Below, one piece after another: positions 1 to 9,627 of a DNA stretch of 64,000 bases. Where the stretch lies: contig NZ_JACYVI010000003.1 of assembly GCF_014842265.1 (NCBI RefSeq), positions 1-64,000 on the forward strand. Reading direction: 5' to 3'. Within the stretch, counting starts at the first letter, position 1, and every line of letters starts with the position of its first letter. Made by a program: the position numbers and the translations under genes. Below the pieces are notes generated by a model. The model saw only the letters and a program-made list of their open reading frames with translations. It made no database searches and had not been told where the DNA came from. The DNA comes from Pseudomonas sp. CFBP 13711 (lineage in GTDB: Bacteria > Pseudomonadota > Gammaproteobacteria > Pseudomonadales > Pseudomonadaceae).

Positions 1-358
1 TTATCTGCCACCGACCGTTTACGAACGGACGATGGCCTTGAAACCACCTATCGAGGTGTCCGGAATTAGTTGACCACTACAGGCGTCACGCTGCAAAATT
101 GAGGGCGCAAACACCGGCCTCTTCCCGGCTAAAGCCGGTCCCACTAACGGATCGCGTGCATCCAGAAAAACCGGCGGTGACCTCGACTGTGGGACCGGCT
201 TTAGCCGGGAAGGCGTCAGGTGCGTCACACCGCAAACTGATGGAGTCCACACCGGCCTCTTCCCGGCTGAAGCCGGTCCCACTACAAAGCATCGTGTCCA
301 GTGTAGGACCGGCTTTAGCCGGGAAGGCGTCCGATCTCGCACCGCACAACTGATGGCC
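1..358. repeat. Intergenic region with four alternating REP elements
   Basis: There is no convincing gene here. From 113 to 331 lie four imperfect REP units in alternating orientation: 113-144 (minus), 189-217 (plus), 251-282 (minus) and 303-331 (plus). Each contains GGACCGGCTTTAGCCGGG or a close variant, which can fold on itself. The alternating layout is the BIME arrangement of REP sequences in Pseudomonas. The array lies directly behind the last T6SS gene (stk1, minus strand), so it may stop transcription or protect mRNA ends; that role is inferred. Bases 1-110 show nothing recognisable. The open frames across these repeats on both strands are products of the repeats. Confidence 0.85.
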
Positions 359-1381
359 TCACCGAGATGGGCGGATTTTCCTGCACCACCCCCAGGACGA
401 GGGGTTGGTGAAAGCGTCACGCATCTGCCCGGCCGTTATCCTGCGGGCATCGGCGTCAAAAGCGAGCGCGGTTCGCAAAGCAGGCCAACCATGCCTGGGT
501 AAGTGGCGTGGCGGTTTCAACCCGGCTTCCAGGTGCTGATCACGGGCCTGATTCGAAGGTAGATGCCGGAAGGGGTGTCTGCCGCTTGCCAGTTCGTAGA
601 TCACACACGCCACCGCGTAGACGTCAGCATTTGTCGAGAGCTGTTGGTGCTCAAGCACTTCAGGGGCAGCGTAGCCCGGGGTCCAGGCATTGAAGCGCTC
701 TCGACTCAAATGCGGCAGGCCGGGTAATACGCCCTCCTCGGCCCTGCCAAGACCGAAGTCGAACAGGCGCACGCCCTCTTCACTGAGCATGATGTTGCTG
801 GGTTTGATATCACCGTGAACCACGCCGCGAGCGTGGGCGAATGCCAGTGCGTCCAGCAACGGCAGAACGATCTCGCGCAGCTCTTTCCATGGCAGTCCCA
901 GCGGCCGCTCACAGAGCATTTTGTCCAGCGTCAGGCCTCGCATGAGCTCCATGGTGATGAAAGCCCGCGCGCACGAGGTGTCGACATGAAACCCGTGCAC
1001 ACGCAGCACGTTGTCATGCCGCAGGTATCGGGTCAGGCGGAACTCGCTGTAGAGCACTGCGCTGGCGTCCGGCGACTCGGCGAAGTCTTCGTTGAGGACT
1101 TTGAGCGCGACGTAAGGATCGGGATCTCCGTACTGCTCGGCCAGCAGATCGCGCGCACGGTAAACCGCTCCCATGCCGCCGGCACCGAGCAGGCGTTCGA
1201 TGCGGTAACGACTTGCCAGGACAACGGGCATTGCGCTCATCCCTGCCGAGATGCATACCCGAGCCGTTTCAGGTTTTTGAGACCGGGCGAAGGCGAAGTA
1301 GGTGAGGTCTACGGGCGGGTCATCGCCGGCGGGAGCAGCCGGCGCCTGCCCATCGGGATCTATTTGCAGGGGATCAGTCAT
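359..1381 (-). CDS. stk1: T6SS-associated serine/threonine protein kinase Stk1/PpkA-like
   Basis: A 340-residue Hanks-type kinase. The glycine-rich loop GAGGMGAVYRA (about 67-77), the VALK lysine K94, the catalytic loop HGDIKPSN with D191 and N196, and DFG D208 are all visible, so it should be active. Residues 1-55 form an extra N-terminal tail. There is no transmembrane segment or long periplasmic sensor domain of the kind found in full-length PpkA, so it resembles the short Stk1 of H2-type clusters. The ATG overlaps the stp1 stop by four bases (ATGA), indicating translational coupling. It is the last gene of the leftward T6SS operon and with Stp1 probably sets T6SS assembly by phosphorylating a protein read by the FHA protein; this follows from the P. 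aeruginosa paradigm. Confidence 0.93.
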   Translation of the reverse strand: MTDPLQIDPDGQAPAAPAGDDPPVDLTYFAFARSQKPETARVCISAGMSAMPVVLASRYRIERLLGAGGMGAVYRARDLLAEQYGDPDPYVALKVLNEDFAESPDASAVLYSEFRLTRYLRHDNVLRVHGFHVDTSCARAFITMELMRGLTLDKMLCERPLGLPWKELREIVLPLLDALAFAHARGVVHGDIKPSNIMLSEEGVRLFDFGLGRAEEGVLPGLPHLSRERFNAWTPGYAAPEVLEHQQLSTNADVYAVACVIYELASGRHPFRHLPSNQARDQHLEAGLKPPRHLPRHGWPALRTALAFDADARRITAGQMRDAFTNPSSWGWCRKIRPSR

Positions 1382-2106
1382 CCGCGAATCACCACAGCCG
1401 TCAGGTTATCCCGGGCAGCGCCGCGCAAGGCGTCATCGAACAGGCGCTTGAGCGCTGTTTCCGGCTGAACGTAATTCAATGCGTGACCCAGCGCATCGCT
1501 ACTCAACCCCTGATACAAACCGTCGCTGCACAGCAGGAACGCATCGCCCGGAAACACCTCAAGCTCCAGCACCTCCAGCGTCAGTTGCTCGGCAGCGCCC
1601 ACCGCTCGGGTCAAAGCGTGCGCACCCGGGTAGGCGCAGGCCTGGCGAGCATTCATCTGTCGCTCGTCGATCAGTTGCTGTTGCAGGGAATGGTCTCGGG
1701 ACAGCTGATACAGCCGCTGGCCGCGCCACAAATAGCAGCGGCTGTCACCCGCCCAGACACAGGCCGCCCGGCTTTCCTCCATCAGAAGTGCGACCACCGT
1801 GCTGCCGATGATGCTGTCCTGTCGGCCTGCACGGACGGTCAGCTCCTGGCCCAGCCGCCGGTTCAGCCAGTGCAGGCACTGCCTAACGCCGATAAGCCTG
1901 TCATCGAAGTGATCGCGCACTGGCAGCTCCGCCAGACTGGCGACGATCATCTGGCTGGCGATATCGCCTCCCTGATGGCCGCCCATGCCATCGGCAACCA
2001 CCCACAGCCCCCTTTCTGGACACTCCAGAAACGCATCTTCATTGCGCGCTCGAACCTTGCCGCTGTGGGTCCGCGCAGCGCTGTGCCACTGGCCGGCGAT
2101 CGCCAT
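1378..2106 (-). CDS. stp1: T6SS-associated PP2C-type protein phosphatase Stp1
   Basis: A 242-residue PPM/PP2C phosphatase. Motifs in order are RARNEDAF (D24), VVADGMGGHQGG (D39, G40), GDSRCYL, CSDGL and RDNLTAVVI, which supply the metal-binding aspartates of the family. The open frame runs 90 codons further upstream, but that part is antisense-like sequence inside tssM. The ATG at 2106 overlaps the last base of the tssM stop and begins the recognisable fold. It is predicted to reverse the action of the adjacent kinase, as Stp1/PppA do in P. aeruginosa T6SS clusters. Confidence 0.93.
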   Translation of the reverse strand: MAIAGQWHSAARTHSGKVRARNEDAFLECPERGLWVVADGMGGHQGGDIASQMIVASLAELPVRDHFDDRLIGVRQCLHWLNRRLGQELTVRAGRQDSIIGSTVVALLMEESRAACVWAGDSRCYLWRGQRLYQLSRDHSLQQQLIDERQMNARQACAYPGAHALTRAVGAAEQLTLEVLELEVFPGDAFLLCSDGLYQGLSSDALGHALNYVQPETALKRLFDDALRGAARDNLTAVVIRG

Positions 2107-5100
2107 CAGAGTTGTGCCGGCATGCGGAAGCTGCGCAGCACGCTCATGTCGAAAGGGTTGGGCGAACGCTGGCTCGTCAACAGGTAGCTGGCACGCAGAC
2201 CACCGACATCGGCCTTCAGTACCAGCACGTCGCGACCGGTCAGCTCCTCCCGTTGCATTGAATCCAGCAGACGGAACAGCGACCACGGCCCTGAGCTTTC
2301 TTCGATACCCAGGGGTCGGCCAACCATTCTGTCGAGCACCAGACTGGTTCGACCGGCCTGCGCATCGGTGGGCCATTTGAATGACACCGGGACAATCGGA
2401 CCGTGGCGGTATTCAAGGGTCTTGTCACCCAGCTTGAATTCGGACCGACTGACAGAAGAGTCCAGGGTATGGGGCTCAAGTTTGAACTGCACCTGAGGCT
2501 CGGCCGGGTTGTGGGCGAAGAACCCCTGTCGGATGACTCGAGCGGCGGTCATCTGATCAAGATACGCCCGGGAGATCGGCAGGCTTTGCCCGTCGATACT
2601 GCGCAGACGATAACTGCCTTTCTCGCCACTCACGAACGGACGCAGGAATCCGTCGAAGAAGCGGTCTGTAACGCCCTGAACCTTGAAGAACTCGCGAAAA
2701 TCACTGAGTGCGACATCGCTGGCACTGTCAGCGCTGAACGGATAACGCTTGCTGATCGCCTTGGCGTAAAAACTGTACACCTCGCTCTGGTAGTGCTGGT
2801 TCACGTGTTGATAGGCATCGCGAAGCACCAGCCGCCACGCGTCTTCGGCCAAGGTGTTGAACCACGCGCCCACCGGACGCGGCAGGCGACTGGATGCCGC
2901 ACGCAAAGTGCCCAGCGCATCCCGCTGTCCGCCCATGCGTGACTTGGCCATGTCGAACGCAGCCTGCTCCGGCGAGCTGGCCCTGCCCAGACTCGCCATC
3001 TGCAGTTGCAGCTCATTGAGCACCGCCAGAACAGGTATCAGGTCCGCCGTCGGGCCGTCTTTTTCGTCGAGCAGGCGGTGCAGCGGATCGAACCGGTTTT
3101 GCAGTGATTTGCGTGCGGTGTCCGGGACGGATGCACTCAACGTTTCGGAAGCTTTGCTTGACGCAGCGACCGCCAGTTTGCCGGCTTTGCCACCCTTATC
3201 CGGCAACTGCGCAGTGGCATCGACGGCGTTTGTCAGTGCCTCGGCTAAAGGTGTGAAACGAGTGTTCTCCCGTACTTCCCTGAGCAGATTGATGACCGGC
3301 GAATGGGCCGACGTCAGGCCAGCCAGTTGCTCGGCACTGTCGGCAAAATCGTAAGGCCCGGGCAGCTCGACCGCGCTCACCGCCTCGCCCCAGTAATCAG
3401 CGTAATCACGGAAATAAAGCTGCTCCAGTTCAACCATCAAGCGCCGCATGTCCATGTCGCTGAGACCGGAGCCTTCGCCCAGCACCCAATTGTCCCGCAG
3501 GATATCGGTCACCACCCGGGCGCCGTGCACCGAAAAATACTGCTCGTAGCCCTGCCGGGTGTAAAACCCCGGAATCACATAATCGGTGCCGACGAACAGC
3601 GCTGCCTGCGGCCCGAGATGCTGGTCGAAACTGTAATCCGGCAAGATCGCCGCCTGCTCGCGCAGCATCCGGTAGACGACGTTCGCCAGCGACTCACCAC
3701 GCAGCACCTGCCGGGCCTGCACCACGCGCTGTTCATTGAGGCCATGGACAAACGGTAGCTTCAGCAACCGTTCGAAGTGGGCGTTCAGACCGTTTTGCGC
3801 AGCGGCGTCGCCGGGGTACAGCTCGGACCAGACAGCGGCGACCTGCTCCTTGAGCCACGCCGCATCCCGCCGGTCTTTCATGCCCAGCATCAGATAGGCA
3901 CGCAGGCTTTGGAGAAGCCCCTCGCGATCGTCAAGGCTCGCGGCGATCTGCCCCTCCAGCATCGTCGCTACCTGAGGCAAGAGCAGCCGTTCAAGCTCGC
4001 GATCGTAAGCGCTTTCGACCACCGGATTGACCGCTTGGCCTTGATAAAGGCCGCCGCGCGTCTGGTAACCGACATCCTCTTTGCCAGGGAAAACCCGGGT
4101 CGCCGCATAGCCGGTGTCCAGCACTTTCAGCGCTGCGAAAAGGTCATCCTGGACCGCGGTCGCCGACCGCTGCTCGGCCCAGGTTCTGGCAAGGGCGCCC
4201 AGGCTGTCCAGACGTTCATAGTTGCCGGAAAAACTCACGGCCCAAAGGCTGCCGAACAGCGCGAGTGACGCCAGTGCGCCTGCGTATAGCGCGCGCTGGG
4301 CCCAATGGATACGGCGGCGCTCGCGCATGTCCAGGCCCGCAATGTCAGCCTCGGGGAAGATGACTCTGCTGAGCAGGTGATTGATGAAACGCGATCGGCC
4401 CCTCCCCAGTGTCGGCAGCGTTTCTGTGCTCATCCCGGGACTGGCACCCCTGCCGACAGCGGGCGAGTGCATGTCCTGTTCAAAGCCTGGCGCGCTGGTG
4501 AGATAGAAACCGCGCAGCTGGCTCGCCAACTGGTAGCGATTGCCCGTGAACGCCAGTTCCACAAACACGCACACGCGCTCGCCGATTCCGCTGAGTTGAT
4601 GGGGTAAGTCGAGAATGCCGCCACGGCGCGAGGTATCCCGCTCTTGATGGATGCGGGTGATCACCTGACTGTTGAGCCGAACCAGCAATTCGCCGAATTC
4701 GTTGCGCAGCATGGCGGCGTCAGTGCCGCTCTGCCCTTTACTGAAGGTGGTGCCGAGGACCTGATCACTTTCCTCCCGGGTCAGTTGATCGAAAAACGCG
4801 TCGAAGCCCGGTAGGCTGTCGGCCTTGCTCAGCACAAGATAGACAGGCACCTCGACATGGAGCTTCTGATTCACCTCCTGTAACCGCGCACGCACCTGTC
4901 CCGCGAGGGTCTCCAGTTCAGGATCACTGCCGTGGAGGAGCGTGTCGACAGGGAGCGTGACGAGTACGCCGTTCAGAGGGCGGTTGCGGCGATATTTGCG
5001 CAGCAGATCAAGCAGCGTGCACCAGGCACTGCGGTCGATGTCGGCGTTCGGCTGGGTCAGGTAACGGCCTGGGGTGTCGACGAGCACGGCATTGTTGGCA

Positions 5101-5633
5101 AAATACCAGTCACTGTGGCGAGTGCCTCGGGTGTCGCGGGTAAGTTTGCGCCCGACTGTGTTGAGCGGAAACTCGAGCCCTGAAAACTCCAGCAGGCTGG
5201 TCTTGCCGCTGCCCTCGGGTCCGATCAGCAGGTACCACGGCAGCTCGGTGCGCCAGTGTTCGCTGCGGCCGCGATACAGGCTTGAGGTCTTCTGCGTTTT
5301 CAGCGCGTCCTTGAAACGCGTCGTCAGTTCAGCCTGCTCCTCGTCGATCTGATCGTCGCGCAAGAGGCGCGCCTGACCGTCTTCGCTGTCCTCGACCGCT
5401 TTCTTGCGCTCCCCGGCACGCCAGCTGACATACACCATGGCAAGGCCCCAGAGCAGGAACAGCGAACTGATGGTCAACAGCCGGGCGCTTGAACCCTCCC
5501 AGAACTTTCGGTCGTCAACCGCCAGGAGCGGCCCGACGAACCAGACCATCAGCGCCACGAACAACACCAGCAGGAGCGTCCACACCCACGTCTGACGCAG
5601 AAGCGCGCCGGTTTTCTTGAAAAGGTTTTTCAT
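2106..5633 (-). CDS. tssM: T6SS inner-membrane protein TssM (IcmF)
   Basis: This is 1175 residues from the chosen start. Two N-terminal membrane helices (about 17-37 and 52-69) precede a cytoplasmic GTPase-like domain with Walker A GPEGSGKT at 138-145. A third helix follows near 430, then a long periplasmic region. This is the standard TssM layout, and the Walker motif is intact, which is not the case in every TssM. TssM spans the envelope with TssL and TssJ. The open frame extends 82 codons upstream into tssL, but the ATG at 5633 starts the MKNLFKK sequence typical of the family and lies 26 bases after the tssL stop. Confidence 0.96.
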   Translation of the reverse strand: MKNLFKKTGALLRQTWVWTLLLVLFVALMVWFVGPLLAVDDRKFWEGSSARLLTISSLFLLWGLAMVYVSWRAGERKKAVEDSEDGQARLLRDDQIDEEQAELTTRFKDALKTQKTSSLYRGRSEHWRTELPWYLLIGPEGSGKTSLLEFSGLEFPLNTVGRKLTRDTRGTRHSDWYFANNAVLVDTPGRYLTQPNADIDRSAWCTLLDLLRKYRRNRPLNGVLVTLPVDTLLHGSDPELETLAGQVRARLQEVNQKLHVEVPVYLVLSKADSLPGFDAFFDQLTREESDQVLGTTFSKGQSGTDAAMLRNEFGELLVRLNSQVITRIHQERDTSRRGGILDLPHQLSGIGERVCVFVELAFTGNRYQLASQLRGFYLTSAPGFEQDMHSPAVGRGASPGMSTETLPTLGRGRSRFINHLLSRVIFPEADIAGLDMRERRRIHWAQRALYAGALASLALFGSLWAVSFSGNYERLDSLGALARTWAEQRSATAVQDDLFAALKVLDTGYAATRVFPGKEDVGYQTRGGLYQGQAVNPVVESAYDRELERLLLPQVATMLEGQIAASLDDREGLLQSLRAYLMLGMKDRRDAAWLKEQVAAVWSELYPGDAAAQNGLNAHFERLLKLPFVHGLNEQRVVQARQVLRGESLANVVYRMLREQAAILPDYSFDQHLGPQAALFVGTDYVIPGFYTRQGYEQYFSVHGARVVTDILRDNWVLGEGSGLSDMDMRRLMVELEQLYFRDYADYWGEAVSAVELPGPYDFADSAEQLAGLTSAHSPVINLLREVRENTRFTPLAEALTNAVDATAQLPDKGGKAGKLAVAASSKASETLSASVPDTARKSLQNRFDPLHRLLDEKDGPTADLIPVLAVLNELQLQMASLGRASSPEQAAFDMAKSRMGGQRDALGTLRAASSRLPRPVGAWFNTLAEDAWRLVLRDAYQHVNQHYQSEVYSFYAKAISKRYPFSADSASDVALSDFREFFKVQGVTDRFFDGFLRPFVSGEKGSYRLRSIDGQSLPISRAYLDQMTAARVIRQGFFAHNPAEPQVQFKLEPHTLDSSVSRSEFKLGDKTLEYRHGPIVPVSFKWPTDAQAGRTSLVLDRMVGRPLGIEESSGPWSLFRLLDSMQREELTGRDVLVLKADVGGLRASYLLTSQRSPNPFDMSVLRSFRMPAQL

Positions 5634-5659
5634 CACACGTCTCTGTTTACGGCGGCGGC

Positions 5660-6559
5660 TTACGGCTGCGGCTTTGATTGCACTTGCCGCTGCGATTGCG
5701 GGTGAGCGGCAGGCTGATCGAACAGCTGATAAGGTTGAAGGACGGCCTTGCGGTGCTCGCCCAGCACCCAGGCGAAGCCCGAATACATCACGATCAGACA
5801 CACCAGGGTGAAGCCCATCACCATCCAGCCGGGCACGATGCGCACCAGGCTGCGGCGCTGTTGGTTCAGGCCTTCCCAATGGGGCGACAGCTCGCGAGGC
5901 GCATCACCGCGCAGCTGGCGAACCTGCCGGTAAATCGCGTCGCGAATGCTCTCGAGCTCCTGCACGCCACGGGTCTGCACCCGGTAGCGGCCCTCGAAAC
6001 CCAGAGACAGGCACAGGTACATCAGTTCCAGCATCGACAGATGCTTCACCGGGTTTTTCGAGAGTCGATCCAGCAGCTGGAAAAACTTTTCCCCACCGAA
6101 GGTTTCCTGGTGAAACCTGCTCAGCAGGCTCATCTGCGACCACTCGCTTTCGTTGCCCCGGCCGCTCGTTACCACGGCCTCATCCAGAACAGTGCAGAGC
6201 ACATAGCGGGCGCCCGCGACCTGGCTGCTCTCGGCACCGTTGTGCAGCGCGCGCGCTTCAAACGATTTCAGCACGTGGGTCAGGTGCTCATGCAGCGCGG
6301 CCATATCGTGAGGAATGTCACCGCTTCTGAGCCGTACAACCTCGGACAACAGCTCCGAGGCAGCGGCAACAAGCGGGTTCATGCCGACATTGAACGTCTG
6401 CGCCGGTCGCAGGTGCGCGGCGTAGATCATGCGTTCTTCCAGTTGTTCGAAGCGCGGCGGCGGCGTGGAATCAGTCATCGGCTTCGACGCCGGGCCGTGC
6501 CCCTGTCGAGTGACCAGGACGGTTTTGTCGTCCTGTTGATAATCGCTATCCCTGATCAT
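5660..6559 (-). CDS. tssL: T6SS inner-membrane protein TssL (DotU family)
   Basis: This is 299 residues with a DotU/TssL cytoplasmic domain (about 35-215) and one C-terminal membrane helix (VMGFTLVCLIVMYSGFAWVL). There is no peptidoglycan-binding OmpA domain after the helix, so anchoring to the cell wall must come from another protein. A TTG at 6568 is in frame, but it sits one base from the AGGA ribosome-binding site, whereas the ATG at 6559 has about ten bases of spacing and was chosen. TssL pairs with TssM and TssJ in the membrane complex. Confidence 0.95.
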   Translation of the reverse strand: MIRDSDYQQDDKTVLVTRQGHGPASKPMTDSTPPPRFEQLEERMIYAAHLRPAQTFNVGMNPLVAAASELLSEVVRLRSGDIPHDMAALHEHLTHVLKSFEARALHNGAESSQVAGARYVLCTVLDEAVVTSGRGNESEWSQMSLLSRFHQETFGGEKFFQLLDRLSKNPVKHLSMLELMYLCLSLGFEGRYRVQTRGVQELESIRDAIYRQVRQLRGDAPRELSPHWEGLNQQRRSLVRIVPGWMVMGFTLVCLIVMYSGFAWVLGEHRKAVLQPYQLFDQPAAHPQSQRQVQSKPQP

Positions 6560-6564
6560 GGCGT

Positions 6565-7896
6565 TCAATTCCTGATGGCCCAGAAGTTGAGTTCAAGCTC
6601 GGCAAACTCGCCGGACACGTGGAACGCGAATCCGCCGGAGCGCTCCAGCTGCGCCAAGTCTTCGGAGCTGAGTTCAAGGACGAAGTAGGTTTTTTTCGAA
6701 TGAAACGCAATTTGCCGCGGCGCCACCGGTAACGGGGTGAGCTTGATACCGGGCAAGTGCAGGTTCACCAACTGGCGGATACGTTCCACCGGTGCAACCT
6801 TGAAATGCGCGGGCAGACGATGGCGCAGTTCCTCGGAATCGCAATTGGCACTCGCCGCCAATACAAAGGAGGCCGAACCCAGCAACGTGCGATCGTGCAG
6901 CGGCGAGACGGTGATGCCGTATTGACGCGGCTGTAGCACCAGTTCGATGGCGTGTTGCTCCAGCACCATCGACAGCATCTGCCGAAGCGCTTCCACCAAT
7001 CTGCGAAAGCTTTCCCCTTGATCGCTGTGGCGGTAGCGGCTGTCCAGGCGCGGCCGCTTGCTGTCACTCGAGAAGGTCGCCAGATCGCCCAGCAGGGTCA
7101 GCAACGCGCGGTAGAGTTCTTCCGGATGCACGTGCTCCAGACCTAGGTAGTGACGCAGCAGCAGTTCGGCACGATTGATCAGCTGAAGCATCATGAAGTC
7201 GCCCATTTCCGCGCTGGCGACCGTGCCGCTGGAGCGGATGCGCTCGGCAATGCTGTCGCCCCGATGGCTGAGCATGCTGATGACTTCCTTCAGGCACGAC
7301 AGCAGATAGGCGGAAGCATGGGACTGAAGGTAAGTCGGTACGAAATCCGGGGCGAGACTGACCACGCCGTCAGGGGTTGTGTCGAGCACGGTGCAGATCT
7401 TCAGCTTGACGTAAGCGTGGTCGCTCTGCTCTTCGCCCAAGAGCAATCTGAAGTCGGGACGGCCGCAGCTCACCTGACAGATCGCGTCATCACCTGCATT
7501 TGAATCGGCGACTTGCGTTTCATACGCGGTATAACGCGCCAGCACATCGGACTGCTCCGGTCGCCTGGCTTCCACGTGATTGCCGGTGACCAGCGGCAAC
7601 GCCAGATAAACAGGCGTGTTGACGGTATTGGGCGGTATGTCGAGGGCCAGCGACTGCGTGTTGCCGCCCAACTCGAACACGCTGCCGTCAGGCAGGATGC
7701 CCGACGCCTGACTGATCACCAGTTTCCCCATGTTCAGAAACTGCAGATCGATCTCCAGCGCCAGGAATCCCCAGGCGTAGCCACCCATTAACCGAGTACG
7801 GATTTTCAGCTGGTGGTCGTAATACCGGTCGTTGTGCTGGAAATGCTGAGGACGTAGCAGCATGCCCTCCTGCCAGATGACTTTGTGCGTATTCAT
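6565..7896 (-). CDS. tssK: T6SS baseplate protein TssK
   Basis: This 443-residue protein matches the VasE/ImpJ/TssK family along its length. The N-terminus KVIWQEGMLLRPQHFQHNDRY is a strong signature of the family. TssK connects the baseplate (TssF, TssG, TssE) to the membrane complex through TssL and TssM. The ATG overlaps the tssJ stop in an ATGA arrangement, and the stop lies five bases before the tssL ATG, so J-K-L are tightly coupled. Confidence 0.96.
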   Translation of the reverse strand: MNTHKVIWQEGMLLRPQHFQHNDRYYDHQLKIRTRLMGGYAWGFLALEIDLQFLNMGKLVISQASGILPDGSVFELGGNTQSLALDIPPNTVNTPVYLALPLVTGNHVEARRPEQSDVLARYTAYETQVADSNAGDDAICQVSCGRPDFRLLLGEEQSDHAYVKLKICTVLDTTPDGVVSLAPDFVPTYLQSHASAYLLSCLKEVISMLSHRGDSIAERIRSSGTVASAEMGDFMMLQLINRAELLLRHYLGLEHVHPEELYRALLTLLGDLATFSSDSKRPRLDSRYRHSDQGESFRRLVEALRQMLSMVLEQHAIELVLQPRQYGITVSPLHDRTLLGSASFVLAASANCDSEELRHRLPAHFKVAPVERIRQLVNLHLPGIKLTPLPVAPRQIAFHSKKTYFVLELSSEDLAQLERSGGFAFHVSGEFAELELNFWAIRN

Positions 7897-8408
7897 GGCT
7901 GGTCAACCGCCTCGGCAAGCGCTTCAGGTGAAGTCCGAATGCCGCTTTCATCAAGGGTCAGATCGACTTCGGTGGCGGTTCGCGGCGGGAGGTGAAGCGT
8001 GGAGCGCCACGAGGCTTGTGACAGGTCGCGGTACGCCGCAACTACGCCGACATAGCGACTGCCCTTCTGCACACTGAGCTTGAGCTCGACCGTTTCGCCC
8101 GGACGCAGCTCAAGCTCCTCGGTGGCGACCATGTCGGGGGCCAGTGACTCTCTGGCCCGCTCATACAGGCTGAAAAAATCAGCGTTCTCGAAGGCCACCG
8201 CGTGTTTGAGCTCGTACAGGCGGACCACGATCGGTGACGGACGACCATTCAGATCGGGATTCAACTGATCACTGGCCTTGAGCCTGAGGTTGAGTTTGGT
8301 GAGGTGTGAATACGGCGATAGCGTCGAGCAACCTGCAAGGATGAGCACGGCAATCAACGCGGTCAGCGCGTGTAGAAAGAAAGTTGTACGGCGAAACATG
8401 CGCTTCAT
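7893..8408 (-). CDS. tssJ: T6SS outer-membrane lipoprotein TssJ
   Basis: A 171-residue lipoprotein. A basic N-terminus and hydrophobic core lead to a lipobox ending LILAGC with the lipidated cysteine at position 27. The rest is a beta-rich TssJ/VasD domain (about 40-165). It anchors the membrane complex to the outer membrane by binding periplasmic TssM. The start overlaps the fha stop (ATGA). A second in-frame ATG at 8399 is possible and would shorten the signal peptide by three residues. Confidence 0.94.
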   Translation of the reverse strand: MKRMFRRTTFFLHALTALIAVLILAGCSTLSPYSHLTKLNLRLKASDQLNPDLNGRPSPIVVRLYELKHAVAFENADFFSLYERARESLAPDMVATEELELRPGETVELKLSVQKGSRYVGVVAAYRDLSQASWRSTLHLPPRTATEVDLTLDESGIRTSPEALAEAVDQP

Positions 8409-9610
8409 CCCTGATGATCAGTGTGGAGGGTGGAAATCAGACGAATCTGCTCTTCATAGGCTTGGGCGAAATCTCGCGCCAGCAGGCGTTCGCTCCAGTC
8501 ATTGTCCTGACGCAACGCCTGGTGATAGCGGCCATAGGCTCTCCAGCGACTGCCGGAGGTCGCGAGCAGTGGAGGGTTGTCGCGCTCGAATCGCAGGGTG
8601 AGTTGCTCCGGTGAAAAATGCTCCAGCGTGGCACGCGTTGTCGCCCGACAGGCGGCCAGCAAGGCGACCTGGTGCGCCTGCACGTCATGGAAGGCTCGGC
8701 TTACCGCCAGCTCGGCGGGCAGTTGCCCGGGTTTACCAGGTCGCAACAACGCCGACAGGGCTCCGCCCGCATCGACCGCTGATTTCAGCGGGTTGCGCTG
8801 GGCGCCCTGCACGGTGGTCTGCGACAGCCGCAATTCATTTTTCAACTCGCTGCGCGTTTGCAGGTTCTGCTGCAGACCGCCGACGCACTGCCTGAGCAAA
8901 CGGCCGGCATTGATCGCCAGCGCCTCCCGGGCATCCTGATCAAGCCCGTCGAATTCGAGACCCAGCGCGTCGGAAAACCGGGTCCAGAAATCGTCGGTCT
9001 GGCGTTCGGTCTCAACGGCGGCTGGCGCGGGTGCTGGAGCGGGGTGTGCTGCAGGATCTTCGACCAGCTCTGGCACGCGCAGGCTTTCCATGTCCACCCG
9101 GGCATAGTCCGCACGCTGTGGACCGTCCTTGATGGCGGCAGCTGGCGAAATCAGTTCGTCGATGTCCGAGTGGACGCGTTCCTGCTGGTCGAGCGCGCTC
9201 AGCGGGTCGAGGTCCAGAAACGAGTCGTCGGGGATGATGCTGCCGGCTGCACAAGTGCGACCCACGTCACCGTCAAACGAGGTCGGCTCACGCATCAGTC
9301 GGGCACGTAGCTCGAAATCGCCCATTACATACAGACTGCCATGCTCGATGCGAGCAGCTTGCCCCTTGGGCAGACGCACCCTGCTCTCCCCACTCAGCAC
9401 GCCATTGCTGCTGGTATCGGTGAGATAAAAGCTGCCATCGCGGTAGCTGATCGTGATGTGGTGGTGGGACACGTGCCGGCTGCGGTCGGGAATGACCCAA
9501 TCGCAGTCCACCGCCCGTCCGATCACGCCGCCCGCCTGCCTGAAGGTCTTTTGGCATTGCTCCGCAGGCACAAACTGCCGGGTGCTCAGCATTTCGAAAA
9601 CCAGTTCCAC
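8405..9610 (-). CDS. fha2: T6SS FHA-domain protein (TagH/Fha family)
   Basis: 401 residues. An N-terminal forkhead-associated domain (about 20-105) contains GRAVDCDWVIPD, SRHVSHHH and the TSSNGV turn, which bind phosphothreonine. A low-complexity Ala/Pro linker and a helical C-terminal domain of the TagH/ImpI family follow. Such proteins respond to the cluster kinase in threonine-phosphorylation control of T6SS assembly. The start is a GTG with AAGGAG six bases upstream; an upstream TTG at 9631 overlaps the preceding gene and has no suitable site. Confidence 0.9.
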   Translation of the reverse strand: MELVFEMLSTRQFVPAEQCQKTFRQAGGVIGRAVDCDWVIPDRSRHVSHHHITISYRDGSFYLTDTSSNGVLSGESRVRLPKGQAARIEHGSLYVMGDFELRARLMREPTSFDGDVGRTCAAGSIIPDDSFLDLDPLSALDQQERVHSDIDELISPAAAIKDGPQRADYARVDMESLRVPELVEDPAAHPAPAPAPAAVETERQTDDFWTRFSDALGLEFDGLDQDAREALAINAGRLLRQCVGGLQQNLQTRSELKNELRLSQTTVQGAQRNPLKSAVDAGGALSALLRPGKPGQLPAELAVSRAFHDVQAHQVALLAACRATTRATLEHFSPEQLTLRFERDNPPLLATSGSRWRAYGRYHQALRQDNDWSERLLARDFAQAYEEQIRLISTLHTDHQG

Positions 9611-9627
9611 GGTGGTGCTCCTTGTGG

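Noticed and set aside
113..331. Repeats that could suggest a CRISPR array
   Set aside because: Units alternate in orientation, are internally palindromic and have irregular spacing; they fit REP elements.
5634..5879. Longer N-terminus for TssM
   Set aside because: The extra 82 residues are out-of-frame tssL sequence; the ATG at 5633 begins the family N-terminus.
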